From: Cupriavidus sp. WGlv3
GTDB taxonomy: Bacteria; Pseudomonadota; Gammaproteobacteria; Burkholderiales; Burkholderiaceae
NCBI RefSeq assembly: GCF_023952475.1
Contig: NZ_JALHRX010000023.1
Coordinates: 1 to 64,000, forward strand
DNA: 64,000 nucleotides
Direction: 5' to 3'
Position numbers and translations under genes: made by a program. The notes below the pieces were generated by a model that saw only the letters and a program-made list of their open reading frames with translations, made no database searches and had not been told where the DNA came from. Positions 36,297 through 45,151 of this stretch are shown here, piece after piece; the stretch's first letter is position 1, and the number at the start of each line of letters is the position of its first letter.

Positions 36297-38156
36297 ATGT
36301 CGTACCTGACCGACGAAGCGCGCGCCGCAAGCCGCGCCGCCAAGCCCGACGTTGACGTGCCCGGCCAGATGCTCGAGGACATCGTCGCCGCCAACCCGGC
36401 CCGCCGCCGGGTGCTGCGCGGCGGCCTGGGCCTGTCGCTGGTGTCGGCATTCGGCAGCGGCCTGCTGGCCGCCTGCGGCGGCGATGACGATCCCGCTCCG
36501 GCTCCGGCGCCCGCACCGGCCCCTGCCCCGGCACCCGCTCCGGCCCCGGCACCGGCCACGCCGAGCTACGAGGTCACCTTCGAGCCGATCGCCAAGTCCA
36601 CCGCCGACACCGTGGTGGTGCCCAGCGGCTACAGCGTCGACGTGCTGTTCTCCGCCGGCGACCCGGTCGAAGCCGGCGCCACCGGCTATGCCGGCGCTTT
36701 CCAGTCGTCGGCCGAGACCGAGCGCCAGGCCGGCGGCAACCACGACGGCATGCACTACTTCGCGCTGCCGGGCGTCGATCCGCTCAAGGGCGGCCTGCTG
36801 GCGATCAACCACGAGCTGCCGGACTACAGCATCCTGTTCCCGACCGCCTACGATGCCGCCACCGCGAGCCCGGAGCAGAAACGCATCGCCCTGTCGGCGG
36901 TCGGTATTTCCGTGATCGAAGTGGAACTGGCCGCCAGCGGCAAGTGGCAGGTCAAGCGCGACTCGATCTACAACAAGCGCTACACCGGCAACACGCTGTA
37001 CCGCGTCGGCGGCCCCGCCGCGCCGGTGGTCGGCGCAACCGTGGTCGGCATGCTCAACAACTGCTCGAGCGGCCACACTCCGTGGGGCACCTACCTGACC
37101 TGCGAGGAAAGCACCGACAACTACATCGACCCGACCCAGGCCGACAACGGCTACGGCTGGGTGGTGGAGATCGACCCGTACGGCACGCTGGGCGCGCCGG
37201 CCAAGCGCACCGCGATGGGCCGCTTCGACCACGAGAACGTCGCCTACATCACCGACGCCAACAACAACGTGGCCTTCTACATGGGCGACGACGGCACCCC
37301 GGGCTGCATCTACAAGTTCGTGCCGAGCAAGGCGTTCGATCCGAACAACCGCGCCGCCAACGCCAACCTGCTGGACACCGGCACGCTGTACGTGGCGAAG
37401 TTTAACGCCGACGGCAGCGGCCAGTGGATCGAACTGTCGCAGGGCAAGAACGGCCTGACCGTCGGTGCCTCGGACCCGGGCAACTGGACCCAGTCGGCGG
37501 TAACGCCGGCACCGACCACGGTCGACTTCGCCACCCAGGCAGACGTGCTGATCAACACCAAGTCGGCCGCGCGCGTGGCTGGCGGCACGCTGATGGACCG
37601 CCCCGAGTGGATCACCGCGGCACTGGACAACACGCTCTACTGCACGCTGACGAACAACAGCGGCCGCCAGCAGACCGACGCCGCCAACCCGCGCAAGAAC
37701 AACCTGCACGGCCATATCGTCAAGTGGAATGAAGCCGGCAATTCGCCGCTGGCCACGACCTTCACCTGGAGCATCCTGCTGCAGGCCGGCGACCCGTCGC
37801 TGGCCACGGACAACCTGAAGGGCAACATCAACGGCGACACCTTCTCCAGCCCGGACGGCCTGCGCGTCGATCCCAAGGGCCGCCTGTGGGTGCAGACCGA
37901 TTCGAGCACCAGCGCCACCTACACCGGCACCTTCGGCAACAACAGCATGTACTACATCTCGCCGACGGGCCAGTCGAAGCGCTTCCTGGCGGGCCCGACC
38001 GGTTGCGAGATCACCGGCATCGCCTACACGCCGGACCTGACCACCTGCTTCATCAACATCCAGCACCCGAATGGCAAGTGGCCGGACGCGGCCAAGCCGC
38101 CGCGCTCGTCGACCATCGTGGTGCGCCGTGCCGACGGCAAGCCGATCGGTGCCTGA
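36297..38156 (+). CDS. PhoX-type alkaline phosphatase family protein (DUF839)
   Basis: Secreted phosphatase-like protein of 619 residues. A twin-arginine-type signal lies at residues 37-60 (RRRVLRGGLGLSLVSAFGSG), followed by a lipobox-like LLAACGG, so it may be exported folded by Tat and lipidated. A proline/alanine linker of APAP repeats follows. The PF05787 (DUF839/PhoX) body covers the rest, with GMHYFALPGVDPLKGGLL, NNCSSGHTPWGTYLTCEES and DGLRVDPKGRLWV. PhoX enzymes bind calcium and iron and act on phosphate esters in the periplasm; this assignment is by family. A Pho box lies upstream and a strong terminator follows. Confidence 0.82.
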   Translation: MSYLTDEARAASRAAKPDVDVPGQMLEDIVAANPARRRVLRGGLGLSLVSAFGSGLLAACGGDDDPAPAPAPAPAPAPAPAPAPAPATPSYEVTFEPIAKSTADTVVVPSGYSVDVLFSAGDPVEAGATGYAGAFQSSAETERQAGGNHDGMHYFALPGVDPLKGGLLAINHELPDYSILFPTAYDAATASPEQKRIALSAVGISVIEVELAASGKWQVKRDSIYNKRYTGNTLYRVGGPAAPVVGATVVGMLNNCSSGHTPWGTYLTCEESTDNYIDPTQADNGYGWVVEIDPYGTLGAPAKRTAMGRFDHENVAYITDANNNVAFYMGDDGTPGCIYKFVPSKAFDPNNRAANANLLDTGTLYVAKFNADGSGQWIELSQGKNGLTVGASDPGNWTQSAVTPAPTTVDFATQADVLINTKSAARVAGGTLMDRPEWITAALDNTLYCTLTNNSGRQQTDAANPRKNNLHGHIVKWNEAGNSPLATTFTWSILLQAGDPSLATDNLKGNINGDTFSSPDGLRVDPKGRLWVQTDSSTSATYTGTFGNNSMYYISPTGQSKRFLAGPTGCEITGIAYTPDLTTCFINIQHPNGKWPDAAKPPRSSTIVVRRADGKPIGA

Positions 38157-38198
38157 CCAGTGCAGTAGGCAGTAACCGTAGTAATTGGGGAAAGGTTA

Positions 38199-38234
38199 AG
38201 CCCCCGTCACCTTGCGGTGTCGGGGGCTTTTTTT
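38199..38234 (+). terminator. Intrinsic terminator after the PhoX-type gene
   Basis: Stem AGCCCCCG/CGGGGGCT with an inner CACC/GGTG pairing, followed by a run of seven T, 43 bases after the stop. A strong terminator between convergent genes (ferredoxin is on the minus strand). Confidence 0.92.
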
Positions 38235-38281
38235 GCGCGGCAGAAGCCGGGATAACGAGCTTTGGCCAGGCCTGGCCGGTG

Positions 38282-38542
38282 TCAGGCCGCGTGCCGGGCC
38301 GCCGTCAGCAGCCGGTACCGCTGCAGCAAGACCTCATGGGTCTCGACGCGGTTGGGGTCCTTGGGAATGCATGCGACGGGGCAGACCTGCTGGCATTGCG
38401 GCTCGTCGAAGTGCCCGACGCACTCGGTGCACTTGTTGGGGTCGATTTCATAGATCTCGGGCCCCATCGAAATGGCTTCGTTCGGGCACTCGGGTTCACA
38501 AACGTCGCAGTTGATGCAGTCGTCGGTGATCATCAGCGCCAT
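38282..38542 (-). CDS. 4Fe-4S ferredoxin (YfhL type)
   Basis: Cytoplasmic electron carrier of 86 residues with two [4Fe-4S] clusters. The first motif is CINCDVCEPECP, the second is CTEC then CQQVCP after an insertion of about eight residues, typical of YfhL/Fdx ferredoxins. The helical C terminus ends RYRLLTAARHAA. It lies downstream of coaD on the same strand, 67 bases away. Partner proteins cannot be named. Confidence 0.95.
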   Translation of the reverse strand: MALMITDDCINCDVCEPECPNEAISMGPEIYEIDPNKCTECVGHFDEPQCQQVCPVACIPKDPNRVETHEVLLQRYRLLTAARHAA

Positions 38543-38609
38543 GGTGTTTCCTTCCTGCGGACACGCCCGCGCCCGACTGGCCGCGGTCTGACGTGTCTGA
38601 AGCCGTATT

Positions 38610-39095
38610 TTATTCCGGTTTGGCGATTTTCTCTTGCAGCCAGCGTTCCACCGACGGGAACACGAACTTGCTGACGTCGCCGCCCAGCACCGCGATCTCG
38701 CGCACGAAGGTGCCCGAGATGAACTGGTACTGATCGGACGGGGTCAGGAACATGGTCTCCACGTCGGGCAGCAGGTAGCGGTTCATGCCGGCCATCTGGA
38801 ACTCGTACTCGAAGTCGGACACCGCGCGCAGACCACGCACGATCACGCGTGCATTGTTCTTGCGCACGAAATCCTTGAGCAGTCCGGAAAAGCCCTCGAC
38901 CCGCACGTTGGGATAGTGCCCGAGCACTTCGCGGGCAATGCTGATGCGCTCTTCGAGCGAAAAGAACGGGCGCTTGTTGGGGCTGTGCGCCACGCCGACC
39001 ACCAGTTCGTCGAAGATATTCGACGCACGGCGGACTAGATCCTCGTGTCCCCGGGTCATTGGATCGAAGGTGCCGGGATAGACCGCGCTGACCAT
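38610..39095 (-). CDS. coaD: Pantetheine-phosphate adenylyltransferase
   Basis: Fourth step of coenzyme A synthesis: 4'-phosphopantetheine plus ATP gives dephospho-CoA. It has 161 residues. The nucleotidyltransferase motif is TRGH in PGTFDPMTRGHEDLV; ISGTFVREI matches the C-terminal ATP-binding motif. The start at MVSAVYPGTFDP was chosen because the open frame begins 60 codons upstream without family support. It is followed by ferredoxin and preceded by rsmD. Confidence 0.97.
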   Translation of the reverse strand: MVSAVYPGTFDPMTRGHEDLVRRASNIFDELVVGVAHSPNKRPFFSLEERISIAREVLGHYPNVRVEGFSGLLKDFVRKNNARVIVRGLRAVSDFEYEFQMAGMNRYLLPDVETMFLTPSDQYQFISGTFVREIAVLGGDVSKFVFPSVERWLQEKIAKPE

Positions 39096-39327
39096 ACTTC
39101 CTCCTTGATCTGCCCGCTGCCGGCCGTGGAAGGGCCGCCTCTTGCGCCGGCCGGGCCGGCGTGGGTGCTGCGTCGCGAGCGTTGTGACAGCGGCGTAGTG
39201 TAACCCTAAATGCCCCGCTTGGAAGTCGCCGGAGGCACCGTTTTGCGGCAGTGCACCCAAGAACCGGTTCGGCAATCAGGAAGGGGCCCTTCCCCGTTCC
39301 GGAACCGCCGCGCCACCGATCTGCGGA

Positions 39328-39975
39328 TCAGCCGGCGCCGTTGCCCGGCACGCGGTGCTGCAGCAGGTGGAAATGCACCGCTCCGGCGCGCGCATGCCGC
39401 ACGATCTCGAGCGAGGCCGGCACCGGCGCATCGGCGCCGGTCAGCGGGTGGTCGGTCTCGACATAGACCGCCCCGCCCGGCCGCGACAGCCGCGCCGCGT
39501 GCGCCAGCGACGGGCCGATCCAGTCTTCCGCGAACGGCGGATCCAGGAACACCACGTCGAAGCTGGCATCCGGCAGCTGCGCGGCAATGGCGAAGGCGTC
39601 GCCTTGCAGCACGCGCACCTGTCCGGCATCGAGCCGGGTCACGTTGTCGCGCAATTGCCTGGCCACGCGCGCATTGGACTCGATCAGCGTCACCACGGCC
39701 GCGCCGCGCGAGGCGGCCTCGAAGCCGAGCGCGCCGGAGCCGGCGAACAGGTCCAGGCATTCCAGCCCGGACAGGTCCTGGCCCAGCCAGTTGAAGAGGG
39801 TCTCGCGCACGCGGTCGGGGGTGGGCCGCAGGCCCTGGGCGTCAGGCACCGGCAGCAGCGTGCGCTTCCAGCGTCCGCCGATGATGCGGACCTGCGCGGG
39901 TGCCTGGCGCGGCACGGGAGAGACGGGAGATCGCCCGCGAGGCGCGGGCGAGGGCAAGCGGGAACGCGAATTCAT
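39328..39975 (-). CDS. rsmD: 16S rRNA (guanine966-N2)-methyltransferase
   Basis: Methylates G966 of 16S rRNA using S-adenosylmethionine. It has 215 residues. The SAM motif is CLDLFAGSGALGFEA and the catalytic motif is FLDPPF. RIIGGRWKRTLLPVP is the typical N terminus of RsmD after a proline/arginine-rich start. The start at MNSRSRLP (39975) was chosen. rsmD and coaD are 232 bases apart with no clear structure, so co-transcription is possible. It follows the M16 genes. Confidence 0.94.
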   Translation of the reverse strand: MNSRSRLPSPAPRGRSPVSPVPRQAPAQVRIIGGRWKRTLLPVPDAQGLRPTPDRVRETLFNWLGQDLSGLECLDLFAGSGALGFEAASRGAAVVTLIESNARVARQLRDNVTRLDAGQVRVLQGDAFAIAAQLPDASFDVVFLDPPFAEDWIGPSLAHAARLSRPGGAVYVETDHPLTGADAPVPASLEIVRHARAGAVHFHLLQHRVPGNGAG

Positions 39976-40048
39976 GCCGTGATTGTAGAGCCTGCGGCGG
40001 GCTCCGCCGCGGGCGATGCCGCCGTCACCCTCACCGTAACCGCCAGCA

Positions 40049-41431
40049 TCACTGCCGCGAAGCCGTGGGCGCGGCGCCCACCGGCCCGCCAACGATCACC
40101 GTGGCCATATTGTCCGGGTGCACATGGCGCTGGAACGCCGCCCGTACCTGTTCGCGCGTGACCTTGCCGATCTGCGCGGTCCAGGTATCGAGGTAATCGA
40201 GCGGCAGCCCGTACCAGCCGATATTGGCCACGTTGGTCAGCAGCTTGCGGTTGTTGTCGATGCGCAGCGGGAAGCCGTTGACCAGGTTGTCCTTGGCCGC
40301 GCGCAGTTCCTTCTCGCTCGGGCCTTCGGCGACAAAGCGCGTCAGCACCTGGCGCACCAGCGCCAGCGCCTCGTCGGTCTGCGCCTTCTTGGTCTGCAGG
40401 CTGATGCCGAACGGCCCCGGCTGCTTGGACGGCGCGAAATAGCTGTCCACGCCGTAGGTCAGGCCGCGCTTCTCGCGCACTTCGTCGGTCAGGCGCGAGC
40501 TGAAGCCGCCGCCACCGAGCACGTAGTTGCCCACCAGCAGCGCGAAATAGTCAGGGTCACCGCGCGCGATCGCCGGCTGGCCCAGCGCCACGCTGGACTG
40601 CTGCGCCGGGTGCGGCAGGCGCTGCTCGCTGGGCGCGATCTTCAGTTTCACCTGCGGCAGCGCCGGGGCGGCGCGGCCGGGCGGCAGCCCGCGCGTCAAC
40701 TGCTCGGCGATGGCCTCGGCCTGCTTGCGGTCGACCGCGCCGATCAGCGTCACCACCGCGCGCTGCGCGCCGTAGTTGTCGCGCCAGAAACCGACGATGT
40801 CGTCGCGCGTGATCGACGCCACGCTCTCGGGGGTCGCGGCGACGCCGTAGGGATGGTCGGGATACATGGCCCGGGCCAGCGCCTTGTCGGCGATCACGCC
40901 CGGCTTGGTGTCGGCTTCGCGGATGGCGGTGATCAGGCGCTGCTTCTCGCGCCCGACCACGGCATCGGGATAGGTCGGCGCCTTGATCAGCTGCGCCGCC
41001 AGCGCGACCGACTGGTCCAGCTCCGGCTGCGCGGTCAGGGTACGCAGCCCGATGCCGCCGCGGTCGCCGCCGGCCGCGCCGCCGAAGGCGGCCCCGGTAT
41101 CGGCAAAGGCATCGGCAATCCTGGCCTCGTCGCGCGCCGGCTGGCCGTCCTGCGCGGCGGCGCCCTTGTCGAGCAGGGCCGCGGTCAGCGTGGCCAGCCC
41201 GGCCTTGCCTTGCGGGTCATAGCGGCTGCCGGCATCGAAGTCGATATTGATATCGAGCATCGGGATCGACGGGCTGTGCACGAAGAACACGCGGGCGCCG
41301 GTGGACGCGGTCCAGTGTTCGATCGGGATCGCCGCCTGCGCCAGCTGCGCGGCCAGCAGCACCACGGCGCCCAACGCGGCGCCGGCCAGTTTGCGCAGCG
41401 GGCGCGGCGCGGAAGTGACGGACTGGGTCAT
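40049..41431 (-). CDS. M16 peptidase-family protein lacking the zinc motif (partner subunit)
   Basis: Protein of 460 residues with a signal peptide (residues 1-33, ending AQAA). It has the M16 fold (ASTGARVFFVHSPSIPMLDINIDFDAGS) but the HXXEH zinc motif is missing: GKAGLATLTAALLDKG occupies its place. It is therefore expected to be the non-catalytic half of a heterodimer, like the mitochondrial processing-peptidase alpha/beta pair. The catalytic partner is the next gene upstream (41442), 10 bases away. Substrate is unknown; in proteobacteria similar pairs are periplasmic. Confidence 0.9.
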   Translation of the reverse strand: MTQSVTSAPRPLRKLAGAALGAVVLLAAQLAQAAIPIEHWTASTGARVFFVHSPSIPMLDINIDFDAGSRYDPQGKAGLATLTAALLDKGAAAQDGQPARDEARIADAFADTGAAFGGAAGGDRGGIGLRTLTAQPELDQSVALAAQLIKAPTYPDAVVGREKQRLITAIREADTKPGVIADKALARAMYPDHPYGVAATPESVASITRDDIVGFWRDNYGAQRAVVTLIGAVDRKQAEAIAEQLTRGLPPGRAAPALPQVKLKIAPSEQRLPHPAQQSSVALGQPAIARGDPDYFALLVGNYVLGGGGFSSRLTDEVREKRGLTYGVDSYFAPSKQPGPFGISLQTKKAQTDEALALVRQVLTRFVAEGPSEKELRAAKDNLVNGFPLRIDNNRKLLTNVANIGWYGLPLDYLDTWTAQIGKVTREQVRAAFQRHVHPDNMATVIVGGPVGAAPTASRQ

Positions 41432-41441
41432 CGCCTTGTTC

Positions 41442-42998
41442 TCAGTGGCGCAGGCCCGACGGGGCCTGGGACTTGGGCTTGTTAGGATCGATTGGCTGCG
41501 GCACCAGGGTGGCCACGGTCAGGTTGTCGTCGTTGAAATACTTCGCGGCGACAGCCTGTACCTGCGCCGGCGTGACAGCCTTGATCTTGTCGAGCATGCG
41601 GTCGATCTGGCGCCAGGAAATCTCCGAGATCTCGGACACGCCGATCTCCATGCCCTGCCCGAATACCGAATCGCGCTTGTAGATCTGGCCGGCCACCACC
41701 TGCGCCTTGACGCGCTTGAGCTCTTCCGGCGACACGCCTTCGCGGGCGATGCGCTGGATCTCCGTGCGCAGGGCGCGCTCGATCTCGTCGGTGTTGTGGC
41801 CCGCCGCCGGCGTGCCGTCGAGCACGAACAGCGACTCGCCGCGGTTGATGCTGTCATAGCCGACATTGACGTCGTCGGCCAGGCGCTGCTCGCGCACCAG
41901 TTCGCGGGTCAGGCGCGCGTTGTCGTAGCCGTTGAGCACGGCCGCCAGCACCTCGAGCGCATAGGGGTCGACGTCTTTCTCGACGTCGCGCAGGCGCGGC
42001 ACCTTGTAGGCCATCACCATGTACTGGTTCTCGGCGGGCGCCTTGACCCAGATGCGCTTGATGCCCTTCTGCGCCGGCTCTTCCTGGTCCTTGCGCGCCG
42101 GCAGCGCGCGCGGCTTGAGCTTGCCGTAGTAGCGTTCGGCCAGCGCGCGCACTTCGTCGGCCCTGACGTCGCCGGTGACGATCACCGTGGCGTTGTTCGG
42201 CACATACCAGTGGCGATACCAGTCCTTGACGTCGTCGACGCGCATGTTGACCAGGTCGTCCATCCAGCCGATCACCGGGTGGCGGTAGGCGGCAGCGGTG
42301 TAGACCGTGGCCAGCAGCTGCTCATAGACCGTGCCGCGCGCGGAGTCGTCGGTGCGCAGGCGGCGTTCTTCCATCACCACCTTCATCTCGCGCTCGAACT
42401 CGTCCTTGGTGATGACGAGATTGGACATGCGGTCGGCTTCCAGCTCCATCATCTTCGGCAGGTATTGCTTGCCGATCTGCTGGTAGTACATGGTGAAGTC
42501 GCGGTTGGTCATGGCGTTCTCGCGCCCGCCCAGGGCCGCCACCTGCTTCGAGAACTCGCCCACGCCGACCTTGGGCGTGCCCTTGAACATCATGTGTTCC
42601 AGCATGTGGGCCACGCCGGTGGTGCCGCTGACCTCGTCGATGCCGCCCACGCGGTACCAGACCTGGTGCGCCACCGTCGGGGCGCGGTGGTCTTCCTTGA
42701 CGATCAGCCGCAGGCCGTTGGACAGGCGGTATTCGGTCGTGCCGTGGGCGGTAGCGCCAGCGGGGGCGGTCTGCGCACCCGGCATCGGCGAGGCCACCAC
42801 GCCCTGCGCCGCCGCGGGCAGCGACCACGGCAGCAGCGCCAGCAGCAGCGTGGGAATGACACGCCGCGCCAGTCGCGCGGCGCGGGCGGATGGCGCCTGC
42901 AAGGGCGGTGCGTGGCGTTGGCTGCGCGTTTGGGCGGTGGCGTTGCGGCCCGGTGCGCCCGGTGCGCCCGTTGCGGTCATGACAGCGCAATGGTTCAT
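41442..42998 (-). CDS. M16 zinc peptidase, catalytic subunit
   Basis: Insulinase-family protein of about 518 residues. The inverted zinc motif is HMLEH in TGVAHMLEHMMFKGTP, followed by the second glutamate further on. The hydrophobic segment VIPTLLLALLPWSLPAAAQ (about residues 47-65) is a signal peptide after a long polar start. MTATGAPG at 42980 is an alternative start. RDFTMYYQQIGKQYLPKMMELEADRMSN and NPATVIVTGDV are typical M16 segments. It pairs with the metal-lacking gene downstream (10-base gap), so both are probably one operon. The ftsY gene is divergent. Confidence 0.93.
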   Translation of the reverse strand: MNHCAVMTATGAPGAPGRNATAQTRSQRHAPPLQAPSARAARLARRVIPTLLLALLPWSLPAAAQGVVASPMPGAQTAPAGATAHGTTEYRLSNGLRLIVKEDHRAPTVAHQVWYRVGGIDEVSGTTGVAHMLEHMMFKGTPKVGVGEFSKQVAALGGRENAMTNRDFTMYYQQIGKQYLPKMMELEADRMSNLVITKDEFEREMKVVMEERRLRTDDSARGTVYEQLLATVYTAAAYRHPVIGWMDDLVNMRVDDVKDWYRHWYVPNNATVIVTGDVRADEVRALAERYYGKLKPRALPARKDQEEPAQKGIKRIWVKAPAENQYMVMAYKVPRLRDVEKDVDPYALEVLAAVLNGYDNARLTRELVREQRLADDVNVGYDSINRGESLFVLDGTPAAGHNTDEIERALRTEIQRIAREGVSPEELKRVKAQVVAGQIYKRDSVFGQGMEIGVSEISEISWRQIDRMLDKIKAVTPAQVQAVAAKYFNDDNLTVATLVPQPIDPNKPKSQAPSGLRH

Positions 42999-43225
42999 GC
43001 GACCCCGTCTGCTAAAATTTTGCCGATCGATTCGCGTGCGCGACGCTGCGCGCGAATCTGCCATGTAGTGAACTCATGTAGCGAACTATACGCAATCGCC
43101 GGCCGGGACCACAACGGTTTCTCCCCAGCCATCGCGAGGCCTGCGTAACCCATTGATTAATCACCGGTTGCTTGCGGCAGTGGCTGCCGCCAGGGTTTCG
43201 GCCCCGGTATTGACCCCGTTCCCCA

Positions 43226-44431
43226 ATGTTTAGTTTCTGGAAGAAGCGCAAGGCCGAGCCGGCGCCCGTCGAGGCGCCAGTGGAGGCGCCAGTAGAGGCC
43301 CCCGTCGAGGCGCCCGCGCCAGCCCCGGCCCCCGCGCCCGAGGTGCCCGCGCCTGCCCCGGCACCGTCCCCGTCCCCGTCCCCGTCCCCGACGCCGACGC
43401 CCTCGCCCGCCCCTGCGCCCGTGCCGGTTCCCGTGCCCGTCCCTGTGCCGGCACAAGTGCCTCCGCCCGCGCCGGCGCCGGTGGCAGCCGAGGCGCTGGA
43501 ACTGGTGCCGCCGCCCGCCCCCAGCGCGGAAGCCAGGCAGGGCTGGATGCAGCGCCTGCGCACCGGCCTGTCCAAGACCAGCCGCAACCTCGGCACGCTG
43601 TTCGTCGGCGTCAAGGTCGACGAGGACCTGTTCGAGGAACTGGAAACCGCGCTGCTGATGGCCGACGCCGGCGTCGAGGCCACCGAATACCTGCTGGGCG
43701 AGCTGCGCAAGCGCGTCAGGTCCGAGCGCATCGAAACCGCCGAGGGCGTCAAGGCGGCGCTGCGCGAGCTGCTGACGCAGCTGCTGCGCCCGCTCGAAAA
43801 GACCATGGCGCTGGGCCGCGAGCAGCCGCTGGTGATGATGATCGCGGGCGTCAACGGCGCCGGCAAGACCACCAGCATCGGCAAGCTGTGCAAGCACTTC
43901 CAGCGCTATGACCAGAAGGTGCTGCTGGCCGCCGGCGACACCTTCCGCGCCGCCGCGCGCGAGCAGCTGGCGATCTGGGGCGAACGCAACAACGTCACCG
44001 TGGTGGCGCAGGAAAGCGGCGACCCCGCGGCGGTGATCTTCGACGCCGTCAACGCCGCCAAGGCGCGCGGCATCGACATCGTCATGGCCGACACCGCCGG
44101 GCGTCTGCCGACGCAGCTGCACCTGATGGAAGAGCTGAAGAAGGTCAAGCGCGTGATCAGCAAGGCCATGCCGAGCGCGCCGCACGAGGTGCTGCTGGTG
44201 ATCGACGCCAATACCGGCCAGAACGCCCTGCAGCAAACCCGCGCCTTCGACGACGCGCTGGGCCTTACCGGGCTGATCGTGACCAAGCTCGACGGCACCG
44301 CCAAGGGCGGCATCCTGGCGGCGATCGCGCGCCAGCGCCCGGTGCCGGTCTACTTCATCGGCGTCGGCGAGAAGGTGGAAGACCTGCAGCCGTTCAAGGC
44401 GGAGGAGTTCGCCGAGGCACTGCTGGGTTAA
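43226..44431 (+). CDS. ftsY: Signal recognition particle receptor FtsY
   Basis: GTPase receptor that docks SRP-ribosome complexes at the membrane. It has 401 residues. After MFSFWKKRK, a proline/alanine-rich stretch of repeats (VEAP, APAP, SPSP, VPVP) covers about residues 14-85 in place of the usual acidic A domain. The N domain follows (KTSRNLGTLFVGVKV). The G domain has G1 GVNGAGKTTS, the insert box region RAAAREQL and G3 DTAGR. TKLDG is G4. The start at ATG 43226 is as in the family. Confidence 0.97.
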   Translation: MFSFWKKRKAEPAPVEAPVEAPVEAPVEAPAPAPAPAPEVPAPAPAPSPSPSPSPTPTPSPAPAPVPVPVPVPVPAQVPPPAPAPVAAEALELVPPPAPSAEARQGWMQRLRTGLSKTSRNLGTLFVGVKVDEDLFEELETALLMADAGVEATEYLLGELRKRVRSERIETAEGVKAALRELLTQLLRPLEKTMALGREQPLVMMIAGVNGAGKTTSIGKLCKHFQRYDQKVLLAAGDTFRAAAREQLAIWGERNNVTVVAQESGDPAAVIFDAVNAAKARGIDIVMADTAGRLPTQLHLMEELKKVKRVISKAMPSAPHEVLLVIDANTGQNALQQTRAFDDALGLTGLIVTKLDGTAKGGILAAIARQRPVPVYFIGVGEKVEDLQPFKAEEFAEALLG

Positions 44432-44450
44432 ATCCCGCCTCCTGCAAGAC

Positions 44451-44480
44451 AAAACGCCCCGGCAGTTCCGGGGCGTTTTT
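44451..44480. terminator. Bidirectional intrinsic terminator between ftsY and maiA
   Basis: Twelve-base stem AAAACGCCCCGG/CCGGGGCGTTTT with loop CAGTT. A T run follows the right arm and an A run precedes the left arm, so it can end transcription in both directions between the convergent genes. Confidence 0.92.
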
Positions 44481-44499
44481 GCTTGCAGGGCGCGAAATA

Positions 44500-45147
44500 C
44501 TATTCCGCGTCGGGCTGCGACTTCGGCTCCGCCTTCTGGAATGCCGGCAGCGCCATGCACGCTTCATAGATCTTCGCGATCAACGGATAGCGCGCCACGT
44601 CGATATGGAAGCGCTGCGCGTTGAACACCTGCGGCACCAGGCACAGGTCGGCCAGCGTGGGCGTGTCGCCAAAGCAGAAACGCCCGGCCTTGCCGCTGCG
44701 CTCCAGGTTGGCTTGCAGCGAGGCGAAGCCGAGCTCGATCCAGTGGCGGTACCAGGCATCCTTGACCTCGTCGGTCACGCCCACCGTGTGCTTCAGGTAC
44801 TTCAGCACGCGCAGGTTGTTCAGCGGATGGATCTCGCAGGCGATCTCCTGCGCCAGGCCGCGCACATAGGCGCGGTCCAGCGCCGTGCCGGGCAGCAGCT
44901 TCGGCTCGGGATGGACCTCGTCCAGGTACTCGACGATGGCCAGCGATTGCTGCAGCACGTGCTCGCCATCGACCAGCGCCGGCACCAGGCCGTCGGGGTT
45001 CACCGCGCGGAACTCCGGCTTGAGCTGCTGGCCGCCTTCCTTGAGCAGGTGCACCGGCACGTAGTCATAGGACAGGCCCTTCAGTTCCAGCGCGATACGC
45101 ACGCGGAACGAGGCCGAACTGCGGAAATAGCTGTAAAGCTTGAGCAT
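44500..45147 (-). CDS. maiA: Maleylacetoacetate isomerase
   Basis: Glutathione-S-transferase zeta-class enzyme that isomerises maleylacetoacetate to fumarylacetoacetate in tyrosine/homogentisate breakdown, or maleylpyruvate in gentisate breakdown. It has 215 residues. The zeta-class active-site motif is YFRSSASFRVRIAL, where SSA..R binds glutathione. CFGDTPTLADLCLVPQVFNAQRF is typical. It is 5 bases after the fumarylacetoacetate-hydrolase-family gene, so both are one operon. No hmgA is seen in the window, and gentisate is a real alternative. Confidence 0.88.
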   Translation of the reverse strand: MLKLYSYFRSSASFRVRIALELKGLSYDYVPVHLLKEGGQQLKPEFRAVNPDGLVPALVDGEHVLQQSLAIVEYLDEVHPEPKLLPGTALDRAYVRGLAQEIACEIHPLNNLRVLKYLKHTVGVTDEVKDAWYRHWIELGFASLQANLERSGKAGRFCFGDTPTLADLCLVPQVFNAQRFHIDVARYPLIAKIYEACMALPAFQKAEPKSQPDAE

Positions 45148-45151
45148 CGGT

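Noticed and set aside
39271..39300. Short palindromes between rsmD and coaD as a terminator
   Set aside because: GAACCGGTTC and GGAAGGG-G-CCCTTCC are palindromes without loop space or T tract; no regulatory meaning can be supported.
43262..43490. Tandem repeats in ftsY as a possible CRISPR array
   Set aside because: The repeats are 6 bases and in frame, coding Pro-Ala dipeptides; there are no spacers and no cas genes.
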